From Valencia hispanica (Eukaryota > Chordata > Actinopteri > Cyprinodontiformes > Valenciidae), in contig OY747710.1 in NCBI GenBank assembly GCA_963556495.2, positions 23,873,500 to 23,937,499 of the forward strand: a stretch of DNA of 64,000 nt, read 5' to 3'. Positions within the stretch are counted from its first letter, which is position 1. Each line of letters opens with the position of its first letter. The translations under genes and the position numbers were made by a program. Below, one piece after another: positions 33,317-46,900 of this stretch. The notes below the pieces were generated by a model. That model saw only the letters and a program-made list of their open reading frames with translations, was not told where the DNA came from and did no database searches.

Positions 33317-36300
33317 ATGGAAACTGCCATTGGCGTGCTGGTGTCCCAATTCAAGGCATATGCTGGTAGAGATGTTTCCACTGACACGCTGAGCAGGGAC
33401 GAGTTTCAAAAACTGGTCAAATCAGAGCTTTCTAACTTTTTCAATGTAGGAAAGGAGCAGCAACAAACTGAAGTACTACTGTGGTATAAAGGTACATTTA
33501 AACATTTTATTAAAGCCTGGTGGACCCTGCTTAGCTTCAGATCCCCCAAATAGTTGTGATGTAATAGATTAAGAATATTTTTTATTATTACTTAAGTAAG
33601 AAAAGATGCTCTGATGTCAAGTCAAACGGCTCCTTTCTTTGTAAACCAGGAACAAGCAGCATTTACTGAGAGCATTTAAAAGAGTTTCAAACCTCAATGT
33701 TTGTACCTTTATATATGTAAATACTGGTTATCTATTTTATAATCCATAAATACGGATCAACTAATAATGTTATTAACACTAACCCATTCATACAGTATAT
33801 GTAAAAGTAACTGAAGTCAGTTGCTAGAAAACTGCAGCAAGAAGTGGCATCATTGGTCATCAATTCTGGACAATCACAAGATGCCATTTACATGCCGATC
33901 AGTTGCTTGGGAGAAATTTCAGAAGCTTTTTTTTTTCCCACCATCACATACATAAAAGTATTGTTGTCCATTTGAAAACAAGGATAATCTGAGTTAAAAC
34001 AATTTGTAGTTTAAAAAAAATGATTTTATGTATTAAGAAAACAATGATGTTCAAACCAACCAAAATCTAAACTGATTGCGCTACTTTTGGTCATAAAAAG
34101 GTGTTGTGAGGGATTGTTGGAGGTTTTTTTAAAAGTTCAATCACATTTGAAGGTTTTCCAGCATGAACGGCTTATTTTAGGGTCCTCTCTCTTAATCGGA
34201 TATAAGCTGAGTTTAATTAAACCATTCCAAAACATAGATTTTGTTGTTTTTGAGCCATTCAGAGGTGGATTGCTGGTCTCATTTGGATCGTCATTCTCCT
34301 GCATCACCCAAATATGCTTGATGTCACAAACTGATGACTGGATATTTCCCTTTAGGATTTTCTGCTTGACAGAAGAACATGTTGTTCTCTTATTAACTAA
34401 ATGTTATTCAGGTCCTAAAGAAGCAAAGCAACCCCAGACCACAACACCAGTGCCACCATGTTTGATTGTAGATTTGATGTTATTTTTTTTTAAATGCTGT
34501 GTTAGTTTCAGGTCAGATGTGATGGGAAACACATCTGGCCAGTTTCCCTTTTGTCTCGCCAGCCCACAGAATATTTTCCAAAAAATGTTGAGGATCCTCA
34601 ATACAGTTTTCAGGAATTGTGAGATGAGTCTTTGTGTTCTTTCTGGTCAGAGGTGTTTTTTTTATTTTTTTATTTTTTACCTTGCAACGCTTCCATTGAT
34701 GCCATTTTTGTTGAGTCTCTTATTGTTGAATGATGGACACTGACCTTAAACAAGAAAAGAGAAAAGAAAATGTTTAAATTGTGTTTTTCAGTTATGTTAT
34801 AACATCCTTAATGAGTTGTGGAATCTTTGGTAGGTCAGCTACTCCTGAGAATGTTTACCATTGTTCGATATTTTCTCCATTTGTTGGTTGACAATTTGTT
34901 TTTGAGATCTTTGTGTCTACTTTTGACAGTATTTATTTGAGATATTTGTTGATTCTACAGGTCAGACAGTAATCAAGCCTGTGTTTTTACTTGTGATAAG
35001 GGACTTTTCTTTTCATGATTTGACAAAGGGGGCAATTATTTTTAATATAAGCCAGGTTGGTTTAGATAGCCCCCCAATAATAAATAGATTTTTGAAAAAT
35101 ACATTTTGTATTTATTCTGCTTGTCGTTGCACAGTATTAAAACTTTGTTTGATGTTTTGATAGGTAATTATGACAAAAAGCAAAAACACCAGCAATTCAT
35201 AAAAGGGAAAATACTTGTATTACTTTTATTCATGCTTTGTCAAAAAAAGAAAGAAAGAAAATACAGTTTAGTGAAAAATGTTTTCTTTCAACAAACTGAT
35301 TCTTTGCATTTATGTTTGTGAGCTGACTAAATATTCAGATATCAACTCATGTTCAAATAACATACTGATACAATATTCGCTTTTATGTTTTCTTGTTTTC
35401 CTTGAAGGCAATGATCATAAGGCCTCTCCTTGCCCTCGAGCTGTATTCAGCCCATGTCTGATTTCAAACACTACATCTACTGAAATATTTGGGCAAATGC
35501 TTTGTGTAGCCTACTGATTTCATTCTTCAAAAAATATGTCCATGTTTATGCGTGTTGAACATTAACATAGTAGTTTGTTAGAATAAACTAAAACACATGA
35601 CAGGGAGATGGTATGTATTACAGCTATTTCATGGTGGAAAAGTCAGTTCTTAATGGGAATCATCTGATTGTCCTGTTGGCCTATTTTTGCTATGATCATG
35701 TAGTTGTAAGATAGCTCTGTTATTTGAATTTGAAGTAAATTTAAGAGCCATAACATGACATGCAGTGTTGTATAATCTTTATAAAAGAAAAAGTATGACT
35801 CATGCTTCAAGACTTTGTGTGATTCTTTTCCTTTTATTGTGCATTCCTAACAAGAATACACACTGACAGAAGTAGCTCTTCATGAGGCCTAATAGAGGGT
35901 ACAGGGCTGCCTTTTCCAAGTGTGGAAAATTCCATGAGTTTCCTCTGCGTAAGAGCTGAGAACATCCACACCAGCCACAAGGTGGTGACAGAGTCAGGGA
36001 ATCATGCGCCAAACAACTCTGCTGATGGTGCATGTTTAAGGCTTTTCTCATCCTGATTGCCTATGACAGTGGCATCGCCTTCTGACACTTTTTTTTTTTA
36101 CCCCTTGTAAAATTGAACAGGATCATCTGTTGGCTTTCAGGGTTGCTGCTTTTTTAAGTGTCTCACACATGTTTTCTTGTTTCTTCCTGCAGAATGCTGG
36201 TGACCCTGCTACCACTGACCAGCTCATGAGTTCCTTAGACAAGAACAATGATGGAGAGCTCAGCTTCCTGGAGTTCTGGCAGCTGATTGGGCATCTTGCA

Positions 36301-36327
36301 AGCAAGCATGGGGGATTCAGCCAATAG
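33317..36327 (+). CDS. S100 family EF-hand calcium-binding protein (first of three)
   Basis: Two coding exons, 33317-33445 and 36193-36327, joined in phase 0 across a 2.7-kb GT-AG intron, encode 87 residues. The intron falls between the two EF-hands, the diagnostic S100 position. Exon one has the S100-type pseudo-EF-hand (YAGRDVSTDTLSRDEF). Exon two has a canonical 12-residue calcium loop DKNNDGELSFLE, with Asp1, Asn3, Asp5, Gly6 and Glu12 all present, then FWQLIGHLA and a short tail KHGGFSQ. S100 proteins are small dimers that expose a target-binding surface on calcium binding. The FW-LIG motif recalls S100A14/A16 and S100A13 more than S100A1, but fish have lineage-specific S100s, so no symbol is given. 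The intron contains a Tc1 relic. Confidence 0.88.
34090..35060 (-). mobile_element. Degenerate Tc1-like element in S100 intron
   Basis: Minus-strand traces include HGGTGVVVWGCFASLGPE, the GGG(S/T)-x-x-VWGCFA block of Tc1 transposase (34404-34460), and GGATCGTCATTCTCCTGCAT near 34285, matching the DND region. The right part ends in GACAAAGGGGGCAATTATTTTT, an end type of a different Tc1 family from the intact copy. Several stops break the gene. Boundaries are approximate. Confidence 0.7.
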
Positions 36328-37542
<1,215 letters not shown>

Positions 37543-37980
37543 GTTAGTTATCTAGTTAGTTAGTTAGTTAGTTGGCAGGGCAGCCATTAAGGAGGGCCAT
37601 GACCCGCGACTGAAACAGTAACAGTTAAACCAGCCCTTGCCATTTCCCAACCATACATGTGCTCACAAGCCGGTCATTACAGCTACTGGGTGGGAATGCA
37701 TTGTCTGAAAAAGCTGTGTGAGAGCTCTTGACTCGGTTGATTCCTGGAAAACATCGCCTCCCTCCCTGCCTCACACAGAGGTGTGGTGCTGACCGGAGTA
37801 AGACCAGGATTTCATGTTTGAAACTCTACAATAAAATCCAAACAAATAAAAAAAACAAATGCATGGATGATCTCTGAAGTCCGCTTGTTTGTACAGGTAG
37901 CGGTTTATTCCTAAGTTTCAGGGTGTGGCTTGGACAACATCTGTGGCGCACTCAAACATGAGCGCGCACTTGGTTTCACA

Positions 37981-38295
37981 TATAAATAAATGTACAATGA
38001 TAAATATTATATATGTTATCTTGGATTTAGAAAGCAGAGAATATTCTGTGAATCAATACAGTTTCCCCCCCCAAAGAAAATGTTGCTTGAAACAGAGTTC
38101 AAGCTTCGCCTCTTTCCACATTCCTCCTCTCTCAGGCACACGCCCTATGACAACGAAAAAAAAAAGTTGGCTGGAGTGGACGTTAAATCACGGAAAAGAT
38201 ATGTGCTGTTGGTTAATCTGGTGAAGAGGATCTGGAAGAAGGAAAGGGAGCAGCTGCTGATAGTTTCTCTTCACTTTTTGTTTCCTGTGCTGTAG
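37981..38295 (+). promoter_or_regulatory. Candidate promoter and untranslated exon 1 of the second S100 gene
   Basis: TATAAATA at 37981 could direct initiation near 38010. The following 285 bases lack a long frame and end in a very strong donor, CTGTAG then GTGAGTTTTG at 38296. The next + strand S100 acceptor is 11 kb away at 49381-49382. Assignment is inference from strand, donor strength and the usual S100 gene plan. Confidence 0.35.
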
Positions 38296-39484
38296 GTGAG
38301 TTTTGTTTCTCATGAAAATTTCATTTTGCGCATAAAAAGTCTACTAATTAAAGCTACTTTCCGGAGAGTCAAAACTGGGCTTTTCCTCTTAAAAACACAA
38401 ACTTATGTTTTGCCATACGCTTTGGGAGTGTCTGTTGTGTGCTGCGAGGGTTGTTTTCTCCTTATTAGTAATTCAACTCCAATCCCTTTACACTTCCACA
38501 GAAACTGGACCCTCCGCTCACCCTTTTTTATTTATTTATTTGCTGCCTGTGTGTCACTTCTTCCTCCAGTCGCTTGAAAAGTTGTCCAGATTAGTTTGGG
38601 ATTAAGTTTAAATGATAGACATCCTCCAACATCTCCGTTAGCCTACGCATTGAAGCTTTACTCAGAACCGTTTTTTTTTTTTTTTTTTTTTTTAAACACA
38701 TGTGCCCTGTTTCTGAAATGCTCATATGGTCATCAGTGTAGACGCGAGTTTCTTATCAGTCTGAATTATTTAGTTTTTGATAAGATCCCGGCACTGAAAC
38801 TCGTATAGCCCGTGTCTGGTGTAGTTAATGACGCGGAGGAGGCCAGTGACTTGACTGCTGACAGGGAGGCAGTGGGGCAGTCACACCTTTAAGGAACAAA
38901 CCTGAACTGGGTGGAGTATACAGTCAATGGTGGAGTTGATCTGTCACTGGGACTGATAGCCAAATCCATCGAGAAAAACTGTGGGGGTTGTGTTAGGAAA
39001 ACCCTTCAGAAAAATATATTTTTTATTTAGTTTAGCCCATTACGTGGGGCTGCGAATAGATGACTCACTGAACCAGTTTGAACATGGCAACTGCTAATCT
39101 ACACATCAAGTCATCACCTGCTGCACAACCTTGATTTCAGTCTGTCTTTTTATGAGCTACTAATATGACACTGTAATACATTAATCAGGAAACAATAAAA
39201 ATCAGCTCAGACTGAATTAAATAAACGAAGATTTCAGGAAAACAGATTGTTTGAACAAACCCCCCCCCAAAACTAATCAGTTTGCTTTTACACTCAATTT
39301 TGGTTCCTGTTTGCACATTTATGTCACACATTAATTTATGTTACACATTAATTTCAATATTCATTAACATATCACACTATGTTTTCTAAAATTGTGGATC
39401 CCCAATGGTCTTTACATGGGTAGGTATTGCCCATCGCTTTACTATTTTTACTGTAGTTAAGAGGATAGTTTGGATTTTCTGAAG

Positions 39485-39835
39485 TGAAGATCTGTGAAGG
39501 TCATATTTTTGACAGTTGTCTTAAAAGTAGTAGAGATGTATCATGTCTTAGAAGAGATTAGCCAAAAAGCAAGACTCTCAATTTACTCGTCTGTCTATAT
39601 TCGAATCCTCACCTATCATGGGATATTGATCATGACTGAAAGAAGGAGATTGAAATCAAGCATTCAAAATGAGTTCTTCTTGGACTCAGCCTTGGTAAAC
39701 GCCTTGGGATCATCCTGGTTGATCATCCTGGTTGATCATCCTGGTTGATCATCCTGGTTGATCATCCTGGTTGATCATCCTGGTTGACCATGTGACCCAA
39801 TCTCAGATATGCGGAAGACAATGGATGGATGGAGA
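39485..39835 (+). mobile_element. LINE-derived 3' fragment with internal minisatellite
   Basis: The + frame YIRILTYHGILIMTERRRLK...QNEFFL resembles the carboxy-terminal region of a fish non-LTR retrotransposon as I recall it (LTYGHELWVMTER...AEMSFLRR). It is followed by the 13-base repeat array and by CAGATATGCGGAAGACAATGG plus ATGG repeats, a familiar end of such elements. Family and boundaries are uncertain. Confidence 0.5.
39708..39785. repeat. 13-bp minisatellite, six units
   Basis: Six exact copies of GATCATCCTGGTT in direct tandem, each containing a GATC site, within a LINE-like fragment. Confidence 0.98.
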
Positions 39836-39839
39836 ATTT

Positions 39840-40560
39840 ACAGCCAATTTAATATTAGGAGCCTATACTAGACAAACAGATCTAATCTGTTTAGAGAAAT
39901 ATATGTTCAAATCAAGATAATTGTATTAAAAGGTAAACACAGTTTGATGTTAGTTATAATTCACTATTATGAGATTCAGTTTAAAATGCCAAGGGTCGAT
40001 CGGAGAAAAATTACATATTATATTTGTTTGTGAAAAATATTGATGTGGTCAAATAAATAATTAACAGTGTGCAAAATGTGTGGTTCAAAAGTGTTTCTTC
40101 AACATTTGAACTTTTATAAAGAATTTTATTATAGCTACACTGACTAAGTGATTTTGCTGGACTGTAGTGAAGTGGTGACACAGAAACATAAAGTTGTTTC
40201 ATCAGCATATGTATGGTAAGAGATGTTGTAGTGTTGAATTATCTGAGGTAGGGGGATGATGCAGTTATTAAATAAAAGTACACCAAGAATGGAGCCTAGA
40301 GGAACCTCTCATCATCTTTTTGTTCACTTACACTTATAATTGCCATTCCAAACAGATAAAACTTAAAAAGAAATTTGAACTAGTATATCAAACATCAGAT
40401 TACATATAGTGTTTCCTAAAAGTATTTGTCATCTTACAGATTTCTTCTGGGTTTTATTTGCCATTATTGTCAAATGTTTCAGATAATCAAATAAATGTTC
40501 AAATCAGACAAAGATAACATGGGTAAATACAAAAAGCAGTTTTGAAATTTGGATTTCATG
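39840..40560. other. Intergenic or intronic AT-rich sequence
   Basis: No gene, RNA or recognisable repeat was seen. If the remote first exon at 38295 is real, this lies in the first intron of the second S100 gene. Confidence 0.35.
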
Positions 40561-40965
40561 TTCTATAGAAACCTGTTCCTCTGTGAAAGAAATTATTGCC
40601 CATCACAGCGAATTACTGCTTGTTACCCTAGCAACAGCAACAAGCATTAGGTATACCTGGCAATGACTTTCATGCCATTGTGGATGACTTTTGGCCCACT
40701 CCTAGTTGCAGATTTGTACCGATTCAACCACTTTGGAGGTTTCTCTAGCACAAACAGCCTGTTCAAGGTCCTGATTCAGCATCTCAATTGGATTTAACTC
40801 TAGACTTTGACTAGGCCACTCCCTAATGTTTGTTTTGTTCTTTTTGCGCCATTCAGAGGTGGTCTTGCTGGCATGCTTCAGATCATTGCCCTGCTGCAAA
40901 TATACAATTGTGGTTGAACTTAAGGTCACAAACTCATGACCGAACATACTCCTTCAGGGTTGTTT
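40560..40965 (-). mobile_element. Tc1/mariner transposase fragment
   Basis: The minus strand reads LQQGNDLKHASKTTSEW and REWPSQSLELNPIEMLNQDLE (split here by one interruption), clear relics of the QQDNDPKH and WPSQSPDLNPIENLW blocks. The second catalytic Asp is changed to Gly. Only the catalytic third of an element remains. Confidence 0.8.
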
Positions 40966-41044
40966 GGGAGGGAGCAGAACTCAGGGATTAATTACAGCAA
41001 GTAACAGAGACTGTAATAATCCAAATATTCGGATATTAAAATAG

Positions 41045-41287
41045 ATAGAGTAGTTGTCTTGCAATCGTAGGGTCGTATGTTTAATTCCAGCGTCCTCCTG
41101 TCACCTCCCAATGTGCCCCTTCCTGGGCAGGGCATTTAACCCCAAGTTGCCTATCGAGCTCTGTATTGGTATGTGAATGTGTGCGTGTTTGTGAGTGCGA
41201 ATGGGTGAATGTGGCTCCAGTGTAAAGTGCTTTGAGTGGTCAGTATGACTAGAAAAGCACTATATAAGTACAGTCAATTTACCATTT
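41045..41287 (+). mobile_element. tRNA-derived SINE with L2-type 3' tail
   Basis: A tRNA-like head (AGTAGTTGTCTTGCAATCG then B-box-like GTATGTTTAATTCC) is followed by a GTGAATGTGTGCGTG-rich body and the tail AAAGTGCTTTGAGTGGTC...GAAAAGCACTATATAAGTAC. The tail is the same type as the L2 LINE 3' end at 17600-17660, which lets such SINEs be mobilised by L2 machinery (family knowledge). Confidence 0.8.
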
Positions 41288-42529
41288 AAGTGTGACAAAA
41301 AAGCAAAACTGCAGTACCAAGTAAGACAAAGAAATCTTTGATTCTAGTCTTTTTTTTAAAAAACATGGCAAGATTTAATGGTTTCATGATTTGTTTTGGG
41401 AATGTTTATTTCTGTCCGTGTATAGGTGAATAATCTTACAGCTCTGTAAAAAAAATTTTTATGTAGGGAAATATGTTTGGCAATATATATTTGCAGTCTT
41501 AGTTCATATGAAGACCAGCTTAAACTGGGAATCACTGAACCTAGTGTGCTACAAGTTTCCACTAAACCACAACAAAAGAGTCACATTTCCCCTAAACAGA
41601 ATCACTGGTACAAATAAAACAATAAGCATAGTTTCACTCAAGCATTCATTCCATGTGAGTCATTCTGATCTTCATGCACTCTGAATCGGAGCAAATGTGT
41701 GCCAAGGGAAACTTTCAGAATTCCCCCTCATGTATTTCAAACAAACACGGGCCATGCAGACCACCTTCTGTCCCCAACATTCCCTCTTTTTTTGTCATCC
41801 TGCAAACTTGAATCAAAACATCTTACTGGTAAATTTGTCCCATCGTCCCTAAAACAGAGTTTCTTATTTGCACCGATGCAAATATGCACTTTCCTGTGTG
41901 CATTCATTTTTGCTGTTTGGCTTGTGAAGGATGTAAGGAAGGTGTTGGGACATTCATAGCAGATTATCAAATAATAATGAGCAGCATGCTGATGATAGAT
42001 GTTTACTTGCTGGTTGGTTAGCTGTGTGTGCGTTGTGTGTCGACGTGAAACTAAACCCAGGGCTTGGATGCTGCCTCTTACTCACCTGCTAATTAGGTTA
42101 ATGCAGCAGAAGTCCAAGCTGACCTTCTAATGATGTATGTGTGTGCATGTTTGTGTGTGTGTGTGTTATTGTTCTTTCTATTTGTGTATGTGTATATCAC
42201 TGTAGGTGTAGTGCAAGTATTGAGGTGTGGCATCTGTGTCAGATAGGAGATCTAGCATCTACAGTTACTCCCAACACCGTTGTCTCAGGGATCCGTCACC
42301 ATCATCCATACTGTGACTGCCTCGGCCTCTGGGTAGTTTCCGATACATACTGGAAATCCTGCATAGCAGTTTCACTCCACTCCACTCCACTGATACTGAT
42401 CAACTCGACTCAAGTGTCCGCAACATTTTTCCAGGCCAGTGTCGTGCAATAATTAGCTTCAAGTTCATTTTACAAGGTTTAAAGCTGAAGGTATGTTCGT
42501 AGTTCACAACTTAAAAAGGCTGAGGTTTT
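41288..42529. other. Spacer with short GT repeat
   Basis: No gene recognised. A GT-rich run lies at about 42130-42170. Confidence 0.35.
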
Positions 42530-43970
42530 GTACTTCACACATCTGGCCTTTATGGAAGAGTGGCAAGAAGAAAGGTGGCCACTGATTAAAGAAAACCAAA
42601 ATAATCAATGTTTGCAGTTTGCCCTGAGCTAGAAGACACAACAAAAATGTAGAAGAAAATGATCTGAGACAAAAAGTAAGTTAAAATTGTTGACCTACCA
42701 CTCTACATCACCCTGAATACAATATCTAAAAAAAGGTGATGGCAGCATCATGCTGTGGAGATGCTTTTCTTTAACAAGGATAGGGAAATTAAGGGGTGTT
42801 AATGGGAATATATATGGAGCTAAATAGAGGGTAATCCTCAGAGAAAACCTGTTAGAGACTGCCAAAGTCTTAAGATTGTGGTGTAGGTTCAGTCTCCTGC
42901 AGTACAATGATCCTATAAATACTATGGCTCTACAATTGTATGGTTTAGATCAATGTATTTTCATATACCAAAATTCAGAGCAAAATCCAACAGAGAATCT
43001 GTGGCAAGGCTTGCTGTTAAGAGATTCTCTCCATCCAGTCTGACTGATCTTGAGCTATTTTGCAAAGAACAATTGGGGAAACTTCAGTTTCTAGATGTCC
43101 AAAGCTGGTAAAAACATACCCCAAAAAACTTAAGCCTAGTTTATACTTCACCGTCAGCAGAGGTACAGAGACATGCGGCGCCATTATCCATCGACATAAT
43201 GGCTGTCCGTCACTCACACAAGGACGCATGGAGTAGAGCGCAATTTTTTAACTATCCGTCAAACACAATGGAGAGCACACGCCTGTGATTGGTCAGCCCA
43301 ACATCATTTCACCAGAACGGTGCTCTATACTCTATGTAATTAGTAGTCATTGCAGCTTTTGGCCACTAGATGCTTTATATTGCAAGGCAAGTTTATCTAA
43401 TACGGTCCTTTGGTGATTTTGAACACCTGGAGTTGTAAGAACAACAAAGCAGACCGCTGTGTTTGTTTTTTTTTACAAGCGTTTGTAGAGTATTCCTTGA
43501 GCTGCACTTCTAGTGAAAAGCTTTCCAGGTGAATCAAAACTCCCTCTGTGTCGGCCATTGCTCCTTGAGTGAATGTGCGTTTACAAGCTGAAGTGAAAAA
43601 AAACTGTAGTTGACCAGAGACATCACTGCAATGGTAGGCAGATGCGCCAGAAAAGGTCTGCCCCCCCCCCCCCGCTGTTCTGGCGGAGCATTGCTTTGTA
43701 ACACTGACACACCAACTGAGAAGTATAATAGGAAACTTGTTGACGGAGACGTATAGACCAGGCTTTGGAGCTGTAACTGAAGAAAATAGGGATTTTAAGT
43801 ATTGACTTAGAAGCACTGCACTCAAGTGCATGCCACACTTTTAGGATTTTTAGTTGTAAAAATGTTGAAAACCATCTATGCTTTTTCTTCCTTTTCACAA
43901 TTACATTACACTTTGTGTGAACATTCCTGGAAAAGGAAGACAACACAAGATAATTTACATATATGGATAC
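42530..43970 (+). mobile_element. Degenerate Tc1/mariner element, interrupted by a MITE
   Basis: This is the only Tc1 copy here with its transposase on the + strand. TTTATGGAAGAGTGGCAAGAAG (42550), GATGGCAGCATCATGCTGTGG (42738) and AGAGAAAACCTGTTAGAGAC (42840) match the complement of the intact copy. The gene stops at 43131 where a terminal-inverted-repeat element is inserted. It resumes at 43766 with TGGAGCTGTAACTGAAG...AAGTATTGACT and then the terminal region containing GCATGCCACACTTTT, also seen at 3935 and 49050. Confidence 0.75.
43132..43765. mobile_element. MITE-like element with about 27-bp terminal inverted repeats
   Basis: The left end AAGCCTAGTTTATACTTCAC and the complement of the right end, AAGCCTGGTCTATACGTCTC, match at 16 of 20 positions, and the following CCGTCA/CCGTCA also matches. 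The interior has no transposase. A minus frame of 144 residues inside (43397-43831) has no family resemblance. It is a non-autonomous DNA transposon that entered the Tc1 copy. The superfamily is undetermined. Confidence 0.65.
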
Positions 43971-46900
43971 ATATGACAATGTAAAGTGCTTTATGTGGAC
44001 ATCAAAGGAAAGACATAGAGACAATAACAAAGCATAAGCGTAAAAGATGTCCAATAAAGTAAAAAAGACTGTGGCTTGCCTCCCACATGGTGTATGCAGT
44101 TCAAGGCAAACAGCTGTGACTCTGGTTTAACATTTTACTTTGAATGCTTAAGGCCTGGTTTTGAATTTTCAGTAAAGTTTATGTTAGATTTAACAGTCAC
44201 AGCTAAACGACTGACATATTTTTCATATAATGTCAGTCCTCTCGGGTCCTCTCAGGATACTTCTTTTCTCTGTATAAAACAGCTTTTATCTAATCTAAAA
44301 AAACTGTTCACTCTCAGTTTAATTTTGGGGACAGGAAATAACAGAAAATAAAGCGACATGTGCAATGACAGTTACTGTCAAGGCGAGCTGTTCTAATACA
44401 AATACATCGCTACACATCATATTTAACAAAACAACACATGTGCAGACAAAGATTTCAGTCAAATTCCAGAGTCCTCCATACAAGACATCAAAAGGATGGA
44501 TTTATGGCTTCATTTTGTTTGTTATTTTCTAAAGTGGCTGGAGTCGATTCAACCAACAGCAGTTAGTTTTAATTGATTGCAGCTGTGAGCAACTCCTTTG
44601 TTTTGTTGCAGAGTATTTGTGAAAGAAACCCCCACAATGGCCTTAAACTCAAAAAGCAATTTCTTTGTAAAATAAATATACTAAAACATCCACAAATTTT
44701 CTAAAAGAAGACAAACCCTGTCACATCTTAAATAATCAAGAGGGACAGAAACATCATGCTTAAACATTCAAGTTTTTTCAAATTGTGGCTCTTTTTTTTT
44801 ACAGTGGTAAAACTTTGGTGAGCTTCTCTAATTATGTGTATATTTGTTTTGAATGAAAAAAAACATTTGTTAAGAATGTGGGATCTAACATCAATAATGT
44901 TTGTGAAAGTGAAATTCTAAGACCCCCCTTTACGCTATTGCATGTATGGCTTTTGTTTCAGTGTTTTGTTTTGTTTCTCTCACACGCATTGACACCATGA
45001 GTCATTACTTATATAATCTCATGCAACACCTTGAAAATGCTTTACTCACCACAGCTTGCAAGATGCTTGAACTGGCACCTTAATTCAGGTAATAATTATT
45101 TGACTATTTGGAGGCACTAAGAGCATTAAAACCTAACCTCAAGAAGGTCAGTTGATCCTTCAAAGTGAAAAAAAATAATTTAAACAAGATGGTGATGTTG
45201 TATAAAGTAGTGTTATTGGTCAGGACACAGCAGAACACTGTGAATCACACACCACTGATCCTAATATATAGAGAGTATTTAGAATGCATGTACATCAAAA
45301 GCAACACACATACAGACCTTGATGCTGCACAACATCATCTTTTTGTCCCACATGTTATGTGGGTCCTTTAGACCCAAGTTTTTTCAATATGTCAGCATTC
45401 ATGGCAAGATTAAAAACAGCATGACACTGGCTTGAAGACCTTTAATGAATACGTACAAGTAATCACGCTAATATAATGTACAAAACCACATACATAGTTT
45501 AAACTGAATTGTTTTAAAACAAAAAACTAATTGACAAGTCATTGGTGTATACACGTGTGACTCTCACCAAATTTTGTATTTTCTCAAAAACTATAAAACT
45601 CATAGATGTTGTATCTAAAAGCATATTTTACATATTGAAACACATTTTGTGAAACATCAAGCCCTGTCAGGTCTTGCTCACCTGTTATATAAAATGTTTG
45701 TATTGGGATATAGTATGTAAAGTTTTCAATGTGTTACTGTATTACATCAGTCTTGGTTTCATTTTCAAACTTAAGGATTGCCTGATAACATTGGAGTAAG
45801 AGTTTAATGCTCTATACACAACCTATAAATACCCCAAAGGTGTCAAACAATAATAAGCTAAATTAATCACAAAACAAAACCTGATCACTCACCATTTCCA
45901 CCCACCCACATTGGTGCAGACAGATAGTATGCATAGAGTGGTGTGAGTTAAAGTTATGTTCTAATTGTGTCATCGCAGCCACATTTGCATGTCCTTTATG
46001 TACATTTTGTGGCACTGATAGAATAATGCAGCAAAAAGGGCGACTCTAGGTTTCTGTGCTCATAATGAGGGATTTTTCAATATGCTCAATAACTGATATT
46101 CTAGCATTTTGCATTACTCTGCAACATCAGATATGCAGAAAGCCGATTCTGGAGCATTATCTTAATGTAACAGCATATATTTGCATGCCATGGAAACACA
46201 AGGCATATACGATAAATTATGAGGGAGTATAACGAACACCTAGATAAGACAGATGAGGTTACATTTTGGCTGACATAACAATGTTAGAAAAACAAAAACC
46301 CTGGATTACTCTGCAAGACTTTATCCTATAACTCTTATGATTTTGATTGAAATACTTGATAGAAAATAAATTTTGATCTGTAACTGCAAAATCTAAAAAA
46401 GAAAAGTTAAAGTACATTTCTTTCTTTTTTTTATGAAAATACATTTCCCTAGTGCTGATGTAAAAACTGATCAGCAGCTAACAGAAAACAGCTATGATTT
46501 TATCTTATTAGTTTAACTGATGTCTATGTTTTATTTGCAACTTGTTGACGAGCCAGATGATGTTTTAGGTCACCTTCATAAATTAACATATGTGAGGCAC
46601 CATCTGTACTATAAGACAGATTTGTGTTTTATAATTTCTATAGAATGTTGTTTTTAATTAACTTCACTGGTAAAGTTCACAGAGGTTTAATATACATTTT
46701 TATTTGCTGTCAACATTCTGGCTGAAATGTTCTCATTACTGCCTTCATTTGTGCAGAGCCCTGTGAAACAGGAGCTACTGTTCCCAGCTGTTATTAGTCA
46801 TTGCGGTGGTGGGGGGGGGCACAGGTGTTGGTAATAATTTTCTTTGCTCTGCTCAGATGTCCCAGAAAACCATAATGATGCACCAACTTGAGCAAAATGA

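Noticed and set aside
34087..34743. 218-residue plus frame in the first S100 intron
   Set aside because: It is the wrong strand of a Tc1 relic whose transposase motifs read on the minus strand.
39708..39785. Regular direct repeats that could suggest a CRISPR array
   Set aside because: Units are contiguous without spacers, in a vertebrate genome; it is a minisatellite.
41045..41110. tRNA-like sequence
   Set aside because: It is the head of a SINE; no complete cloverleaf or functional anticodon arm could be drawn.
43397..44054. Two overlapping minus frames of about 143 residues
   Set aside because: They fall in the MITE-like element and adjoining Tc1 end; no family resemblance.
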